64,000 nt of DNA, taken from contig JAMZAV010000053.1 in assembly GCA_024449915.1 (NCBI GenBank), forward strand, positions 496,001 to 560,000, in the 5' to 3' direction. Below the pieces are notes generated by a model. It did not search any database and was not told the DNA's origin. It saw nothing but the letters and a program-made list of their open reading frames with translations. The translations under genes were made by a program, and so were the position numbers. The stretch comes from Sweltsa coloradensis. Lineage: Eukaryota; Arthropoda; Insecta; Plecoptera; Chloroperlidae. Shown piece after piece: positions 26,216-39,829 of the stretch (positions within the stretch are counted from its first letter, which is position 1; every line of letters starts with the position of its first letter).

Positions 26216-26999
26216 GGGTATTGTATATTATATCCTTGCTTAATGTTTAACAACGGTAGTATTTGTTAGGTAACACAATGACTGTTCCTATATGCCCGAG
26301 ATTTATTGTATTTTATTATCTGTTATTTCGGAAGACACATTGCGAGATCTACTGGAGACTGGATGTTGACATAAGATGTTGACCTACCTTGAAGGCATTG
26401 GTTCTTACCACACGTCGTTTGCAGAGAATGACAATGATATGAATATTATATAAGTTTTTGAGGACGATGATATTTTTCCCATGTGCAATATTGTTTAAAT
26501 TTGAATGAATGAAAAGTGAGTTTTTTGTGTGGCTCTTCCATACAGTGGTGGTGTCCCTGCTTCCAATGCAAAAGGTCCTGGTGCAACTCATGCTCCAAGC
26601 AGAATATGTTTCACTTAGACACTATTAGTTGTGACGTCACTCAACTTGTTGACCCTAGCAACGAGCAAAACCGACTCCAGACAAACTTTGCCGCCTGCAG
26701 TAACCAAAAACAGCAATACTTCACAGACTCCTCTTGAACATGATATTACGAAAATGAAAAGGTTTTGTATAATATTGTATTATAGACCTTTGATTATAAA
26801 AATACTAGAAGTCTTACAGTTTAAAGATACCTTTGGAAAGACTTCGTCTAAAATACTACCCATTGGTTTCTTATGGGAACGAAATCGTGTTTGAAGTGAA
26901 AACTGGCCGTTGCTATGCGTTGCCATGGGCGGCTATGATGGGATTTAGTCACACTCATAGTGTATATGGAGTCGATCGATTCTTGGCTTAGAAAAGTTG

Positions 27000-27090
27000 T
27001 AACATTTGGAGCCGTTCTAGCAAAGGTAGATAATAAATTCTATGTTGTTCCGAATTGTTGATTCTGGTACAGACCGCGGGTGGAGCCGTG
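27000..27090 (+). mobile_element. Fragment of SINE family S2
   Basis: Contains tttggagccgttctagca and gttgattctggta, matching the middle of the family body; both ends are missing. Confidence 0.5.
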
Positions 27091-27323
27091 CCCAACTCGT
27101 TTTGTTGGTGTTTCCTATGTTAAAACACCAGTCTCTAGATGGCCATTCTATTCCTGTATCTATTTTACCCCGGAGCTAAATCTTAACCCCTAGCCCACAA
27201 CACTTTAGCTTGAACCAACCACTAGTCAGCGAGAGGTTATCACTGATCACGTTTGTTTGTTTATTACCCTTGGATATTTACACCTCTAGGTATTGTACAG
27301 GAATAAGCTTTTTAACTATGACT

Positions 27324-27794
27324 TTTGACCCCCTTTCTCTCCCAGACGTATTGCAACAGAAAGTTCTTAATTTTTATGCGGGTAAATTTTTAAACCTTTC
27401 AGTTTGACCCCAATTTTTTGCAATTTTTTTATGAATTAAAAAAAAATACATTTTGAGACGATTAAAAATACATGTCTGTTAAAAAGGCTAAAACCGGAAA
27501 ACTATTGTAAGTCCCGGAAAAGTATAATACATTTGCTGTACTGCTGATATTTGAGATACACAAAATCTAAAATGAGCCAAAAATTCGGAAAAGAAAAATA
27601 GTTTAAGGAATGCATTTAAAATTTAAATTTCAACTAAAAATTAAGATTTTATTCAAAATCCAAAATTTAAAAAAAATGATTATAATCAATTTTAAAAATT
27701 TAGAAAAAAGTCCTTTAGAAAAAAATCGGAATTTTAATTGTTTTGTTACAATTAGCTCATTTAGACTAATTTAATTCGGTAATGAAAGGGTTAA
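27324..27794. mobile_element. piggyBac-like non-autonomous element, copy 1
   Basis: Right end atgaaaggg then TTAA. The body shares order and motifs (aaaaggctaaaa, attcaaaatccaaaattt, ctaatttaattc) with the copies at 29388 and 35625. The left end is degenerate. Confidence 0.55.
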
Positions 27795-28644
27795 CTCCGC
27801 TTAAGGGTAAAATAGTTACAGAATCCCGCTCTCTGGGGGATAACTAGGAAATTAGGAAATTTCGTGTTTGGAATTGACTGTTCAATTCCAGCATTCGTCC
27901 TTTTGACTGAGAATACCCTTTAATAACCATGATTGCCGATGTCGGAAATCGATCGACGACCTCCTGAATTCGCATCACGCATACAACGCTTGATCTAAAG
28001 TTATCGTGTTTTGTTTCCCCTAGCTTCTGGGGCAATGCCCCCAGATCCACCCAACTGATCAAATGTATATTCTTAATTCCTAATATCAAAATGTGGAACG
28101 GTAAAGATATTTTCTCAAGGCCATATTCCGCCTCCAGACTGTCACGATTTCTAAGTTAGGAAACTGACATGCTCTTGACTTCCACAGACCCAGCCGTCCA
28201 GCTACTGAGCAAGCAAAAACCAGTCAGTGATCTTTATATTGGGGCATTATTGTTACACAATCTAACCTGGTTTGAGTTTTTCTTGCGGTAAGCGACTGAA
28301 CGACCTTGGGTTTGGCTAAAAGGTCACACACTGAGTGATCTGATCTGAGCAACTTTCCCTTTGCTTCGCGTAGGTTTTAATTCATCTGGTGCGTGGGTCA
28401 ATGATCTTAAAACCTGCGCTGGTTTTCTTGTATCAGTCCAGGTACAGAATCGGATTGGCTAATCTGATCCAAGACCTTCGTGTTTTGTTCATTGTAGTTA
28501 ATTAATTATCATTGAGCAATCATTGATTTTATACAATCTTTTAAAAGTCTTTACTTGATTAGTTAGGTGCACATTTTAAAAACACCTATAAACTAAAAGC
28601 AAAAGCTTGAAATGGCAATTTCTAAAATATTGCATCAAAGGGAT

Positions 28645-28800
28645 TTCAGAGTGGCTCAAATGATAAGGGTGCTGGTCCGAAGCGTTTGACCGTTGTTCAC
28701 ACTACGAGGACGCGTGCTCGAATCCCGCATAACGCATTTTTTGTAATTGTCCCCCACCCTCATCTAACACCACTCGTCGTCTCGAATAGCAACAATCGGT
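28645..28800 (+). mobile_element. tRNA-like SINE with the S1 tail (family S3)
   Basis: The head has gagtggctcaaatgataag and B-box-like tgctcgaatcc, then a short linker and the tail acaccactcgtcgtctcgaatagc, the same tail as the 5S-type SINE. Confidence 0.7.
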
Positions 28801-29387
28801 ACAATCGGTACAAAATACCGTCATACGAAAAAATTCGCTGGAAAGACAATTGTAAAAAAAAAACTTTTTTCTCTCAGTCAGCCTCTAGAAAACCAGTTGA
28901 AAATTGATGTCACAAAAACACAACTACCTATGTTGAATGGTGTGCTTGGGCGAATTGAAGTTTGGAATTATTTTTAAAAAGGCGATATTTGCCGTGTACC
29001 GGATCAGAAAAGTTTGAAAAAAATAGTTTTGATTTTCTAATAGAGGCAATTTCAAAGCCATAACTATATTTTGACTTGGTAGCATATTTGGGAAAATAGA
29101 AAAACGCGGTCGAATAGTCTTAAGCAATTTACAAATCAAATCAAAATATTCGTAATTATTGTTTACACTAGTATGTTAAAAATTCACACTGTTCTTTATT
29201 TTAATATATTGCAGTATTATTGGCCCTTTTTCAAAAGTATTTTTCAGACTAAAGGGTTTATTTTTATTTTACAATTTTATTGTATTATTGTTTTGTCAAA
29301 TGTAATGTTTTTGGTCTGGTAATCTGAAGTGGGGTAGAGCCAATCTAATAATAACTTTTCTTGTATAGACATTCGAAACGGATACAT

Positions 29388-30017
29388 TTTTACCCTTTGA
29401 GTCCCCCGTCCATGGTATGGACATTAACTTTCTAAATTTCTATCCGGGTAAAAGATTTTTTTTTCAATTTGAGCCCTATTTTTATATATTTTTTTCCCGT
29501 GCAAATAAATACATTTTTCCCCATCCCGATTGGACGAAAAGTGCCTTTTTTAGAGAATATTGAAAATACAGACCTGCAAAAAGACTAAAAATGAAAAAAA
29601 ATTGTTTGTTCCGAAAAAAATAATATATTTGTAGTATTGCTACTATTTGAGATCCAAAAATGAAAAATGTAAAACATGCAACAAATTCAGAAAAAATCTT
29701 GTTTTTGGAATGTACATTTAATTTAGATCTTTACCTAAATTAATCTTTAATTCAAAATCCAAAATTTCCTAAAATAAAATATTTGAAAAAAACTAAAAAT
29801 CTAAGAAAAAAATAAATTTATGGAATTCAATCCAGAAATTACAAACTCCATCCCAGCGGGGTATCGAACCCCGGTCTCCCGCTGGGATATAAAATCAATT
29901 ACACATACGAAAGTGTTTCCCGATTAATGAAATTGATAAATAAAAAAATTAGTATGTTGATATTATTGCCGAAAGTAACTTATTTTGACCAATTTAATTC
30001 TGTCCTGAAATGGTTTT
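29388..30017. mobile_element. piggyBac-like non-autonomous element, copy 2, interrupted
   Basis: Left end accctttgagtcccccgtcc, right end cctgaaatggttttaa. It matches copy 1 and copy 3 and is split by the tRNA-like hairpin at 29827-29935. Confidence 0.55.
29827..29935 (-). mobile_element. tRNA-like hairpin element, family S5, nested
   Basis: CCCAGCGGG and CCCGCTGGG form a perfect hairpin around gtatcgaaccccgg, with the family flank caatccagaaattac and tail acacatacgaaagtgtttcc. It interrupts a piggyBac-like element. Confidence 0.6.
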
Positions 30018-30336
30018 AAACGTTATTTTCACCGACGGTGGCTTGGACTGTGCCTGCGTGGATCCCTCGGCCTCCCCTTTCACTCCCTGTAGCTAGGCAA
30101 CACGCCGTACAGCCACGTAGCGCGTGTTGCATAGCCGTACGGCGCGAAGCCAAGCAAATATGAGCTGTAGCACTAGAAACTCGCGTTGCGTACGATTGAC
30201 ACGCTTTTCTTTGCTGATGATACAGAATGGTTTTAGTGACCTTGTGTGTCAAGAAGCGGCGCTAGCTTCACCCGAACTTGGCATATTAATACATGACACC
30301 TCCACCAACAACTAGACTTGAAAGCCCGAACATTTT

Positions 30337-31094
30337 GTGTCCCTCTTTACACTTGGCACCTCCTACAACAATGATATTTGAACACTGGAAAAACGTATAT
30401 TATTTTATTTTTGTATTCTTTACGACCACATGGTGATAAAGTAGCTTTGCTCCCTTGTTTGGGTACTACCATACGGGGTGTTTGTTGACATATCATCCCT
30501 CATAGCCTAATGCCTGAATATAACGTATTTGGTGTCCCTCTTTATACTTGGCACCTCCTACAACAATGATATTTGAACACTGGAAAAACGTATATTATTT
30601 TATTTTTGTATTCTTTACGACCACATGGTGATAAAGTAGCTTTGCTCCCTTGTTTGGGTACTACCATACGGGGTGTTTGTTGACATATCATCCCTCATAG
30701 CCTAATGCCTGAATATAACGTATTTGGTGTCCCTCTTTATACTTGGCACCTCCTACAACAATGATATTTGAACACTGGAAAAACGTATATTATTTTATTT
30801 TTGTATTCTTTACGACCACATGGTGATAAAGTAGCTGTGCTCCCTTGTTTGGGTACTACCATACGGGGTGTTTGTTGACATATCACCCCTCATAGCCTAA
30901 TGCCTGAATATAACGTATTTGGTGTCCCTCTTTATACTTGGCACCTCCTACAACAAGATATTTGAACACTGGAAAAACGTTTATTATTTTATTTTTGTAT
31001 TCTTTACGACCACATGGTGATAAAGTAGCTTTGCTCCCTTGTTTGGGTACTACCATACGGGGTGTTTGTTGACATATCATCCCTCATAGCCTAA
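30337..31094. repeat. 195-bp tandem array, about 3.9 copies
   Basis: Units begin gtgtccctcttta at 30337, 30532, 30727 and 30922, exactly 195 bases apart, and are nearly identical. The fourth has a 2-base loss and breaks off after cctaa. A degenerate related piece lies just upstream (acttggcatattaat). Confidence 0.92.
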
Positions 31095-32269
31095 AGCCTA
31101 TCGCCTTGATAAGCATATGCGCATCTCCCCACACCAATCGATCAGAATTGTTCAATGATCGTAAAACATAATACTAATTTAACTTCTGAATTTTTTACAT
31201 CCAAGTCAAGGTCGATTAAAAAGTAATAACGTTTGCATTGGTTCATTTGTTATTGGTTTCTTTTGTAAGGCATTAGTTCACCTCAACAAAGATGTTGTTC
31301 AGGTTTTTGTGTTCTTAAAAATTATTCGAGAATATTCCATAGTTTACAATTGACACGAAACGCTATCATTTTCATATTAAATGCACCGTGAGCCAGTCCC
31401 AAAAGAATTCAAATTAATAACTTACTTCTCTCGCAGAGAGCGAGCTCGCATCAAGACACAATAATATGTACCCTGCATTCGAGTCGATTTGGACTCCGTT
31501 CTTTTGACCATGGGATATTAATAACAGTCATCTATGAGTTGTTAAATTTTGGAAATTCATTGAAAGTTTCGTCGTAGTAGTTTGACCGGAAATTGTACGA
31601 AATATCTAAACAAATCGTGAAAGTGAGATGACATATATTTCTTTGATTGTACTCAGAAACGTCAGCAGAAAAGTGAATCATCGGACAAAAACAAGTATTT
31701 TCTCGGAGAGTAGTCAGGTCAAATTGATAGTTTATCGCGCACAATACGCTCATCTGACTAGAAATGTAGGCATTTACCTCTTATATATTATTAGTTATGA
31801 GCATTACTTATTAATAATTAATAAATAATGACTTCATTAAAATATGCCAAACAATAGCGAAGGCTCACCGGTTATAGATATTAGCGCTGGTGTACAGAAT
31901 CAGTAGATATTCACTTAAAAACACCATCGTCGTAGTTAATAACAATCCAAAGTAAAAACTTTCTATTCCACATAGCTAGCCTACAAAGTTTTACGTTTAC
32001 TCCTTCCCGCTTTTTTATTGTGAAAAGACGTGTGGCGTCATAACCCTGTAGACAGCGATGTTTATGAATATCACGGTCTTCTAGATCACGAAGCAAAATT
32101 TACCGCTCGGCCGTTTACAAGTTATTGTTGACATTTACTTTATTAATGTTATCATAAAACCATTAATCGTAAAAAAAGTAGACACAAATTTGCAAATGTT
32201 ATTTCTTCTTGTTACACAAATTATTGTTTATTAGTATACTTTCTTAATCATAAATAACGAAAATTTGAT
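31095..32269. other. Non-coding, nothing recognised
   Basis: Unique-looking AT-rich sequence with only short random open frames. Confidence 0.4.
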
Positions 32270-32610
32270 ATTGTGGCTCGTGTCTTGTGGTTAGCGTATT
32301 GCTTCCAACGCAGAAGGTCCAGGGTTCGATTCCCGCCGAAGTTAGAAGTTTTTAACTTTGATTTGGACCAGTCCATCCGTTGTGTCTTAGGATTTGTAAA
32401 CGTGACTTTGTGAGCCGTCCTAGCACGAAGACACATATTAGAATATCAAGTTTCTGATCACGAGCATTGTGATTCCTGGCGTTGTTGGCGTTGATTCTGG
32501 TGCCGCATGTCCATACCACTGATTGTTGAATTTCTTTATAAAATATCGATCTTGGTGTTAACGCTAATCGTCATTGCCGGAGGCCTTGCAGTGTTGGTTG
32601 TTGCTTTGTT
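32270..32610 (+). mobile_element. tRNA-like SINE, family S2, plus strand
   Basis: Head with TCTTGTGGTTAGCG and GGTTCGATTCCCGC, followed by the same body as at 21770 (gtaaacgtgactttg, gagccgtcctagcac, ccataccactgattg). The two copies are in opposite orientation. Confidence 0.72.
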
Positions 32611-33989
32611 TACGCCCACTGAAAATCATTGTTTATTGAGTGGTAGTATCTTAATCCAATTATTTTATTATTTATGTAATCGGTAACTGGCCCTGAATAT
32701 AGTATAATAATAACAAACCTTGTGGATCTTCCCTATTGAGAGTGCAAGTGCGAGTGCTAGTGCGAATGTGAGTGTGAGTGGATGGGAGAGTAAACGTGTG
32801 TGTTTGTGTGACTGTGTTTATATTTATTTATTGGGCCAATAGAGGTAGAAAACGTAATCCAAAAGGATTCATTTTCTCGATAACGATAACCAAAGGAACA
32901 TAATGTGACGGTAATAAAAGACGTTAAGAAATAACAAGAAAATTATAGTAATAAGATAAGCTTGGAACAAGAGCCTGAAGGGCTTCTTTCTTTTCGTCTG
33001 GATAGATGTAACTAAAATAAGAATAAGCTTTAATGGGATTTGTACGAATAGGGTTACCCTATCGATCGGTGTGTTTGTGAGTGTTAAGGTTTGTATTACC
33101 CAATCCTCGTGGATCTAACAACCAACGGATCTCAAGGGTTTGACATAATTGAAATTATTATAATTGATTCGAACCATGCACAACCGCAAATACATTATTA
33201 TACTCTATGACGAATTTATAATGCAAGCATCTTAGCATTTACTCACTGACTTCGATTTCATCCAAAACTCGTAAGAAAGTAGGACCAAGTCTCCAACACA
33301 ATATTGGGCCTAAAGATGGGAAACGCATACCGGAGTAGCATTTTCTCCGCGGCAAGCAGTATACTTCAGTTTCTACCAGCAGAGGTCACGTTTCTTAAGG
33401 TCTGTGTCACACTATCCAGTTAAACTAGTCCAGGATAATTCGGTGCGCTTTTGACGATAGCCGACATAATGTGACATAAAACCAACGGTTAAGACAGAAT
33501 TTATGCAGGAATAAACACTGGGCATTTTCTCTCGGAGATGTGAACTGTGAGTGACTATCATGAGTAAATGGTTAAACAATGAAATAAAGGCTTAAAAGGT
33601 AATCCATCTTCAACGGACAGTGTGACACCTTGCTTTACTAGGATGTTTGTCGCTCACACCGCTGTCCGTTCAATCCCGTTTCGCGGAGCATGTTGCGTAG
33701 TGCGTTAGAAACGGACAGGTTACCGTCGCATTTAAACCATGTACCGTCCAAACTCCCGAAAGAGGCCATCCACTTTCATGGGACCGTCGAACGGGATAGA
33801 GTAGTATTCCGCCTAAGATCCTCGTATTCTCACTTCTAATGATCGACCTTGGAAACTTAGCGAAACGGCGGACTGCTTATTTGCTAAGGCTGCGCGGGTA
33901 AAGTGCACACTATCAGGTTTCAGATGATTGCAGCTAATCGATTACTAATATCATAATCACATTTTGGGAAGAAGGTTGGTGAAGAACCG

Positions 33990-34920
33990 TTCTATTGATA
34001 TCCACACTCGGTTGCAAAGAATAATCAAACGATCATCGCGAGACATTGAGACATGAAAGTCGAAAAATGGAAAATCCAAAACGTAAGTTTTCAAAATATT
34101 TCACGAAAATCTACTCAAATCAATGAATGAATAAAGAACTCTCGTAGAATGTTTCTCTAACGTTCACTTAATGATGTAAAATATGCAATATGTTATCAAC
34201 CGTTCACCCTACTCGCCTCAGCGCTTGCCTCAGCGACTCCTTTGTGTGTGAGGGGGTGGGAGTGGGGGGGGGGGTGGGGGGGGGGTGAAACAGGGTCTGA
34301 TCCTAACATGAACGGTTTGTCTTAGGTAAACATTGGAGATAAATGATTGGATTGGTAGTGGCCTTAAGAAAGGTCGCATGAGCTTGGCCCAATTCAAATG
34401 CGCGCGCTCAGGTGTTGACAATTGCAGCTGAACGGTTGGAAAAATCATTACCAATTTTAGCATGAATGTTAATAGAGTTCATTTATATTGATATCCACAC
34501 TTTGTTGCCAAGAATTAGCATTTAAAAATCAATGCGAGAGGTAAACGTGAAAAAAAATAGAAAATCGAAAACATAGATTTTATTTCAGGAAATTCCCTCC
34601 AAACCGTTTATCTTACGATAAAACCAAATTAACGTGCGCGTTCACATGGAATTAATTAAACGTTGATATCCAATATGAAAATATATTCCCGAAATTCCCC
34701 AAAATTGAGTGAATTGCGGAGATTTCGAATTCACATCTTCTTTAAATTTAAACTCGATAAATTAATTTAGAAATACGCGTACTGGATCTCATATATTAAT
34801 CCTTTATTAACGTTGTTGGGAGATATGATACTGGTGATATTAACCGTTTACCCGGAAACACCTGAAAAGTGAGCGCTTAAACTCGTCTCCGCGCCAGCCT
34901 CAGCGACTCCTCTTAATTGA
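33990..34920. repeat. Two diverged direct copies of a roughly 500-bp segment
   Basis: ttgatatccacac at 33997 and 34489, and cctcagcgactcct at 34228 and 34899, occur in the same order with similar sequence between. Divergence is high. Confidence 0.5.
34255..34287. repeat. G-rich tract
   Basis: Nearly pure G over about 33 bases with a few T interruptions. Confidence 0.8.
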
Positions 34921-35624
34921 ACGGGCTTGTTCTGCGTATGCTAGCGGTGAGCCATCTCGTTGGTTATTATTAGCGTTATAAAACTATCTCGGCAATGTAA
35001 TGTTTATTTTGCCACTCTGATGACCACGTCTCCCGGTTCAACCTAAAAGAGACTTTAATTGAGCTGATTAACAAGATAAGAAACGCTTAAGGTGGATGTG
35101 GATGTGGCGAGAGTGAAGAAAGAGTGAACAAAACTTCTAGGCTTTCCTCCATGGAAAGCGGTGAATACCCATTTATTACACGGCCATTTATTTCGACGAA
35201 TCTTTTAAGTTTTCTAAAATATTCTTTAAAGAAAACGCCTGGTGGGTCTAAGTTATGCGTTCTCAAAATTAGGTCAACATCGACAATCATAAATAAATCA
35301 TATGCCGGAGAAAAAACTTTTGTAGACTAAAAACTCTCTTTATTTGTTCTTCGCTGGTGTCAATTAATTCTTTGAGTTATAACTCTAATATCATTATTAT
35401 TATTATTAGGCTTAAACTGCTGAGCTGATTCTTGATTTAAATATATCGGTTTAAGTACCAACAAAATTAAATTACATTGCGTACTAAATTGAGTTCGCCT
35501 ATATGTACATTATGACGTACCAATATTATGCAAGAATATGTGCTTTTATTATTTGTATCAAGGCCCTCTGGTGATACGGAGGCAGAATTAAAATAATTTT
35601 ATTTGTGGCTTTTACTAAGGGTTA

Positions 35625-36106
35625 TTAACCCTTTTAGTCTCCGTGGCGCCACCTCAATTGTGTACATGGCGTTTTAATTTTAATTTAATTTTTTCCTCGT
35701 TCTAACTTAAATGCTGGTACAAAATAGGGGTTTTCAATTATACCTCGATTTTTTTAAATTTAATTTTGATTAATTAAACAAAGGCCAATGGTACAAATGG
35801 TACCTTTTTAATAGAAAATTGAACATACACAAATACAAAAAACAGCTAACAACGGGAAAAATCTGGTTTGTCCCGGAAATTTGATCCAAAATATGTTAAA
35901 AAATTCCAGAAAAATATAGTTTTAGGTGTGCACTTATAATTTACATTTTTAATTTAAATGTAGCTTTAATTCAAAATCCAAAATTTCCCAAAATTTCGAA
36001 TAAAAATATTTAAAAAATACTAAAAATCTTGGAAAAAACGCCTAACTTGATTTTTTATCGTCAAATTACCTAATTAGTATGGAAAAAATAAAGTACTGAA
36101 AGTTAA
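35625..36106. mobile_element. piggyBac-like non-autonomous element, copy 3
   Basis: TTAA then cccttttagtctccgtgg at left; actgaaag then TTAA at right (36103-36106). The 474-base body matches copies 1 and 2 in attcaaaatccaaaatttcc and flanking motifs. Confidence 0.65.
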
Positions 36107-36639
36107 AGATTTTAAACGATTCCCGAGTAACAAGATGAGTGTCAATGACAATTCCGACTGATAATGCCAACGAAGTGCGGAATAGAATCGATTCTTCGTA
36201 ATGCATCAACCACTCTGAAAAGTTAGTTTATGGCCGTCTGACGCACGTGGCTATGTATCTCCATTAGTAAAATCACCTGCACAAGAGCCGATCTAGACGT
36301 TTTTGAGTCCCAGTCGGAATAATCTTGAATTACATCCTCTTTCTTATTAGTCCCCATTCATCTATAACGTAATGCATTTTATTTTGATGAGAATCATTCG
36401 GTGGCATCACAATTCCCCTACCCGAAAGATTTAGACCTACAAGTTCTGATAGTGAAGTATGCTGCTTCGAATCCCGACTTCAGCAATAGTGCCTGAAGAT
36501 ATTTCTTCATATATGCTACTCGCCCATATTGTCACATTCGCGTAGCATCATCCAGAGAAATATCGTCGTCAGCGACGTAGCAGACGTTGAGTTATAGTCA
36601 CACCTATAGAAGTAGCTCACACGATACACGCGAGGTTCG

Positions 36640-36720
36640 AATTGTGGAGGTACCGGCTCGATCCTGACCACTGGCAATCCTCTATCTGTTTCTGGTTAGG
36701 CATCTGAAGAAAGCAAAGTT
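36640..36720 (+). mobile_element. SINE family S4 fragment
   Basis: Contains ggctcgatcctgaccactgg and ctggcaatcct, matching the family head and middle; the rest is absent. Confidence 0.4.
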
Positions 36721-36777
36721 GTCCTTGATCATGTTATGTAGGACTTTAATTTAGATAATATGAAATTTATTACTTTC

Positions 36778-37115
36778 AGATTTATTGATTGGATTGAATA
36801 TTGCTTAACATCTCATATTAATGCACTTTGGCTATTTGAGACGATGTGTGGTGATAGATGAGGATGAAGTATGAACAGAAGGGAGGAGGGGAAACCCGGT
36901 ACCGGCACGTAGCCTACTCCTTTCGAAAAGTACCAAGGGGACCAACAGCTTTAACGTCCCATCCGAAAGGACGGTGGAACCTTGACAGTCATATAGGTTC
37001 CTCCACTAACCCGGACTGCCGAGCAGACGTCGAGGAGAACAAAGCCGTTACACTAGCTCTCGAACCCTCCATCTGCTCTAACCATCACCCTACGGGATGA
37101 CAAGCAACATCAAAA
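36778..37115 (-). mobile_element. 5S-type SINE copy, head missing
   Basis: The reverse complement matches the S1 body from gagcagatggagggttcgag through ggtccccttggtact to the tail tcaccacacatcgtctcaaa. The 5S part is missing or replaced at the right end. Confidence 0.78.
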
Positions 37116-37139
37116 GTTGCTACCACATATAGTTAAGCT

Positions 37140-38585
37140 GAGGCATCGTAAGGCTATAAAAACGTCTACACCTTTCCAATACTTATCCTACATCTTGCCC
37201 ACATATAACCTACACTTTGCTTTCGCCTTGCATAAATAAATCCTACACTTTTCCCACGCTTTGCCTACAACTCGCCCGCACTTTGCCAGCAAGTCGGGAA
37301 AATGTTTTTGGGTTTGATTTCCACCACCGGTATGATATTAAAATATGTTCCTTATTTCATGTCAATCTTCTCACAACTTCAATACACAAATATACCGTTT
37401 CACCAATAATTGGGCACATTTCGTTGGTATACTTCCATAATGTACATAATTCACTTGCCTATTTGAAAAAAGTATAGTTTTTCTTAAAGATTACGTTGGC
37501 CAACAGTCATAACATTCCAACATAAATCTCGTATTATACAGGTATTGTTGTGATTTGAAACACCTCCATGCTACCATTATACTACATAACTTGTTTTAAC
37601 AGTTATTGCTATCAATCAGTTGCTGCACAACATAAAGTTTATCACTATTGTCATTGATGATAATCAATCTATGATTGTATTTGAGAAAAAGTGTTTGTCT
37701 TCTTACCGCCATAAGCGAAAGTAAAACAATTGTATTTCTTTTCAGTGTAAGTACTTACATATTTTATTACTCCGAGGTCACCTGTCAGAGATTTGAAACT
37801 GTATGCGCGGGAAAGAAATCGTTCCAAAGTTCAAACACGAGATCACAAACGGTTCACTGCACACGTGTTCACAACTACACTCGTAGGCTCTTTAGCCTTA
37901 TTGGGCCCATTTCAAGGTGAGGATACAGTTTCGCACGGGTGTCTTAACAAACTATTCGCTTTGCACTTGTGTTTTTCATGTTGTGCTTTCCCCTCCTAAC
38001 CCCTCCTTCCTCAACGAACTCTCTCTCTCTACAGCTAGAGCTTGTTTGTTGGTTAGGCCTAGACACTTTCCAAATCACGCACCTCTTTCGATTACATATG
38101 GTATAGCTAGCTCGTGCGTTACTGACGCATCAGATGCGTACAACTCTTAACAGCCTGAGGTGACACGAAACTATTAGCGCATTTACAATTAGCATGTTAT
38201 TATTGGAATTTCGAGTGTAACTATCATTACTTTTACTTTAACGATGATGTTAATTTATTGTTGTCGTCTTAATACAAAAGTCGTTGTAATTTTTGCTTAC
38301 GGACGTACGATCCCAGTGTTATTAATATTGTTATTCACATCACAAAACACATGTTTTTCTGGACGTTTCGCCGCGTCAAGCATTATTATTATTAGTCGAA
38401 AACATTTATTATTTGCAATGTTTTTATTGAAAGCCGCCAAAGCTTAAAATGTTAGCATTTTTTTTTTAATACCTCGCTAAATATCACTGCCAATATCTGT
38501 GATAATGCAGTTTAACAATCTTCATTTTGTGATTCTGTTCAATATTTTTTTATTATTCTATTTTTTTAATCAATAACATTACTAG
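37140..38585. other. Non-coding, nothing recognised
   Basis: Overlapping short open frames at 37675-38150 have no supporting motif or splice pattern. Confidence 0.35.
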
Positions 38586-38755
38586 AGAAATCAAATATTT
38601 TACGAGTTATTTCGCTGTGTTTGCTAACAAAAGCTAACGTTTCGATACGACTGTGCTTTTGAGGCACACGGAACAGTCTTACATTTGACCGAAACTTTAG
38701 GTTTTGTATAATTAAAGCGAACACGGCTAAATGACTCGTAAAATATTTGATTTCT
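38586..38755. mobile_element. Foldback MITE, about 170 bp
   Basis: Ends agaaatcaaatattttacga are perfect inverted repeats; similarity continues to about 45 bases. Confidence 0.72.
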
Positions 38756-39539
38756 GTGAAAGCATCAATAATGAAATATTATTATTCGGGAAAATATGGA
38801 AAAACATGTTCTGCGAACAAGTGATCTGGACTCTAAATTGAGAATTGAAGTAAACATGAATTTCTGCTTCATTTAATTGCGTCTCTCATACGCAGTATAG
38901 TGCACGTCATCCAAATAAATATAAATACATTTTGTATAAGAAACCTGTAAGGGACAATTTTCCCCTCTTTGGGTGAATTAAAAGGATGTGGGATATTTTG
39001 ATTGGAATATTATTAGTAAACCCAATTATATTTTCTTGTAGAAAGATAAAACCCTTCACAACTCTATTATAAGGATATTGTATTATCACGTGCAACATAT
39101 GAGCTACCTCTAGCGATTATCATTTTAATAAAACCAGGTAGCACAATACCCATATAGCCTACTTATTGTCTGCCTATTAGACCAGAGCGTGCCTCATGTT
39201 TTGAATAGCACTACTCACTCACTCACACGTAACGTAACGTATACCACGTTGGTAGCGCACGTGTGCGTAGATCCGTATCACCTAATAAATCCTGACATTG
39301 CTCGTGTAACTGAACTGTAATAACATTACTGTACGTTATAGACATATCGAGTACTTGCAAGAATACTCACTTTCTCCGCTAGAACTCACTTACCCGACAT
39401 CTAGTGCAGGCATGCTCGAGATTACGCAATACTTGGCAACATGGGCGTGTAGAAGATCTGGCATAATATCACTTTAGTTCCGTGGTCATTTGACCATGGT
39501 AATGAGACGAATTATTTATTATATCCTGTTGGCGTATAC

Positions 39540-39630
39540 TTGTGTTTTAACCGATAGAGGTTGCTCATGCGTAGAGCGTAGGACTTTGATTCGGGAGGTC
39601 ATAAGTTCGATCAGTCATAGGGAATCCCGA
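39540..39630 (+). mobile_element. tRNA-like SINE head, decayed
   Basis: ttgctcatgcgtagagcg and gaggtcataagttcgatca are in tRNA-like order and spacing, but the stems are broken. Confidence 0.4.
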
Positions 39631-39829
39631 CGGAAAGTTTATCCGAGGGGGGATGGGGACCTGTTAAATACTCCATGGACAACCCTTTACAATAATACCT
39701 TAATCACCTATATAGTTTGTCACCTGAAGAGGGCCATACCGGATAAAACTGAATTTTACCTTAAAGGGAGCATACTTTCGAAAACGTTGAACAAAATGCA
39801 TATGGCATTAATTTTGTGTATACTTGTGG

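Noticed and set aside
30337..31094. CRISPR array
   Set aside because: Units are contiguous 195-base repeats without short repeat-spacer structure, in a eukaryotic context.
34230..34463. Open frame with poly-proline
   Set aside because: Created by the G-rich tract; no other support.
37675..38150. Cluster of overlapping short open frames
   Set aside because: No signal peptide, motif or splice pattern; consistent with chance.
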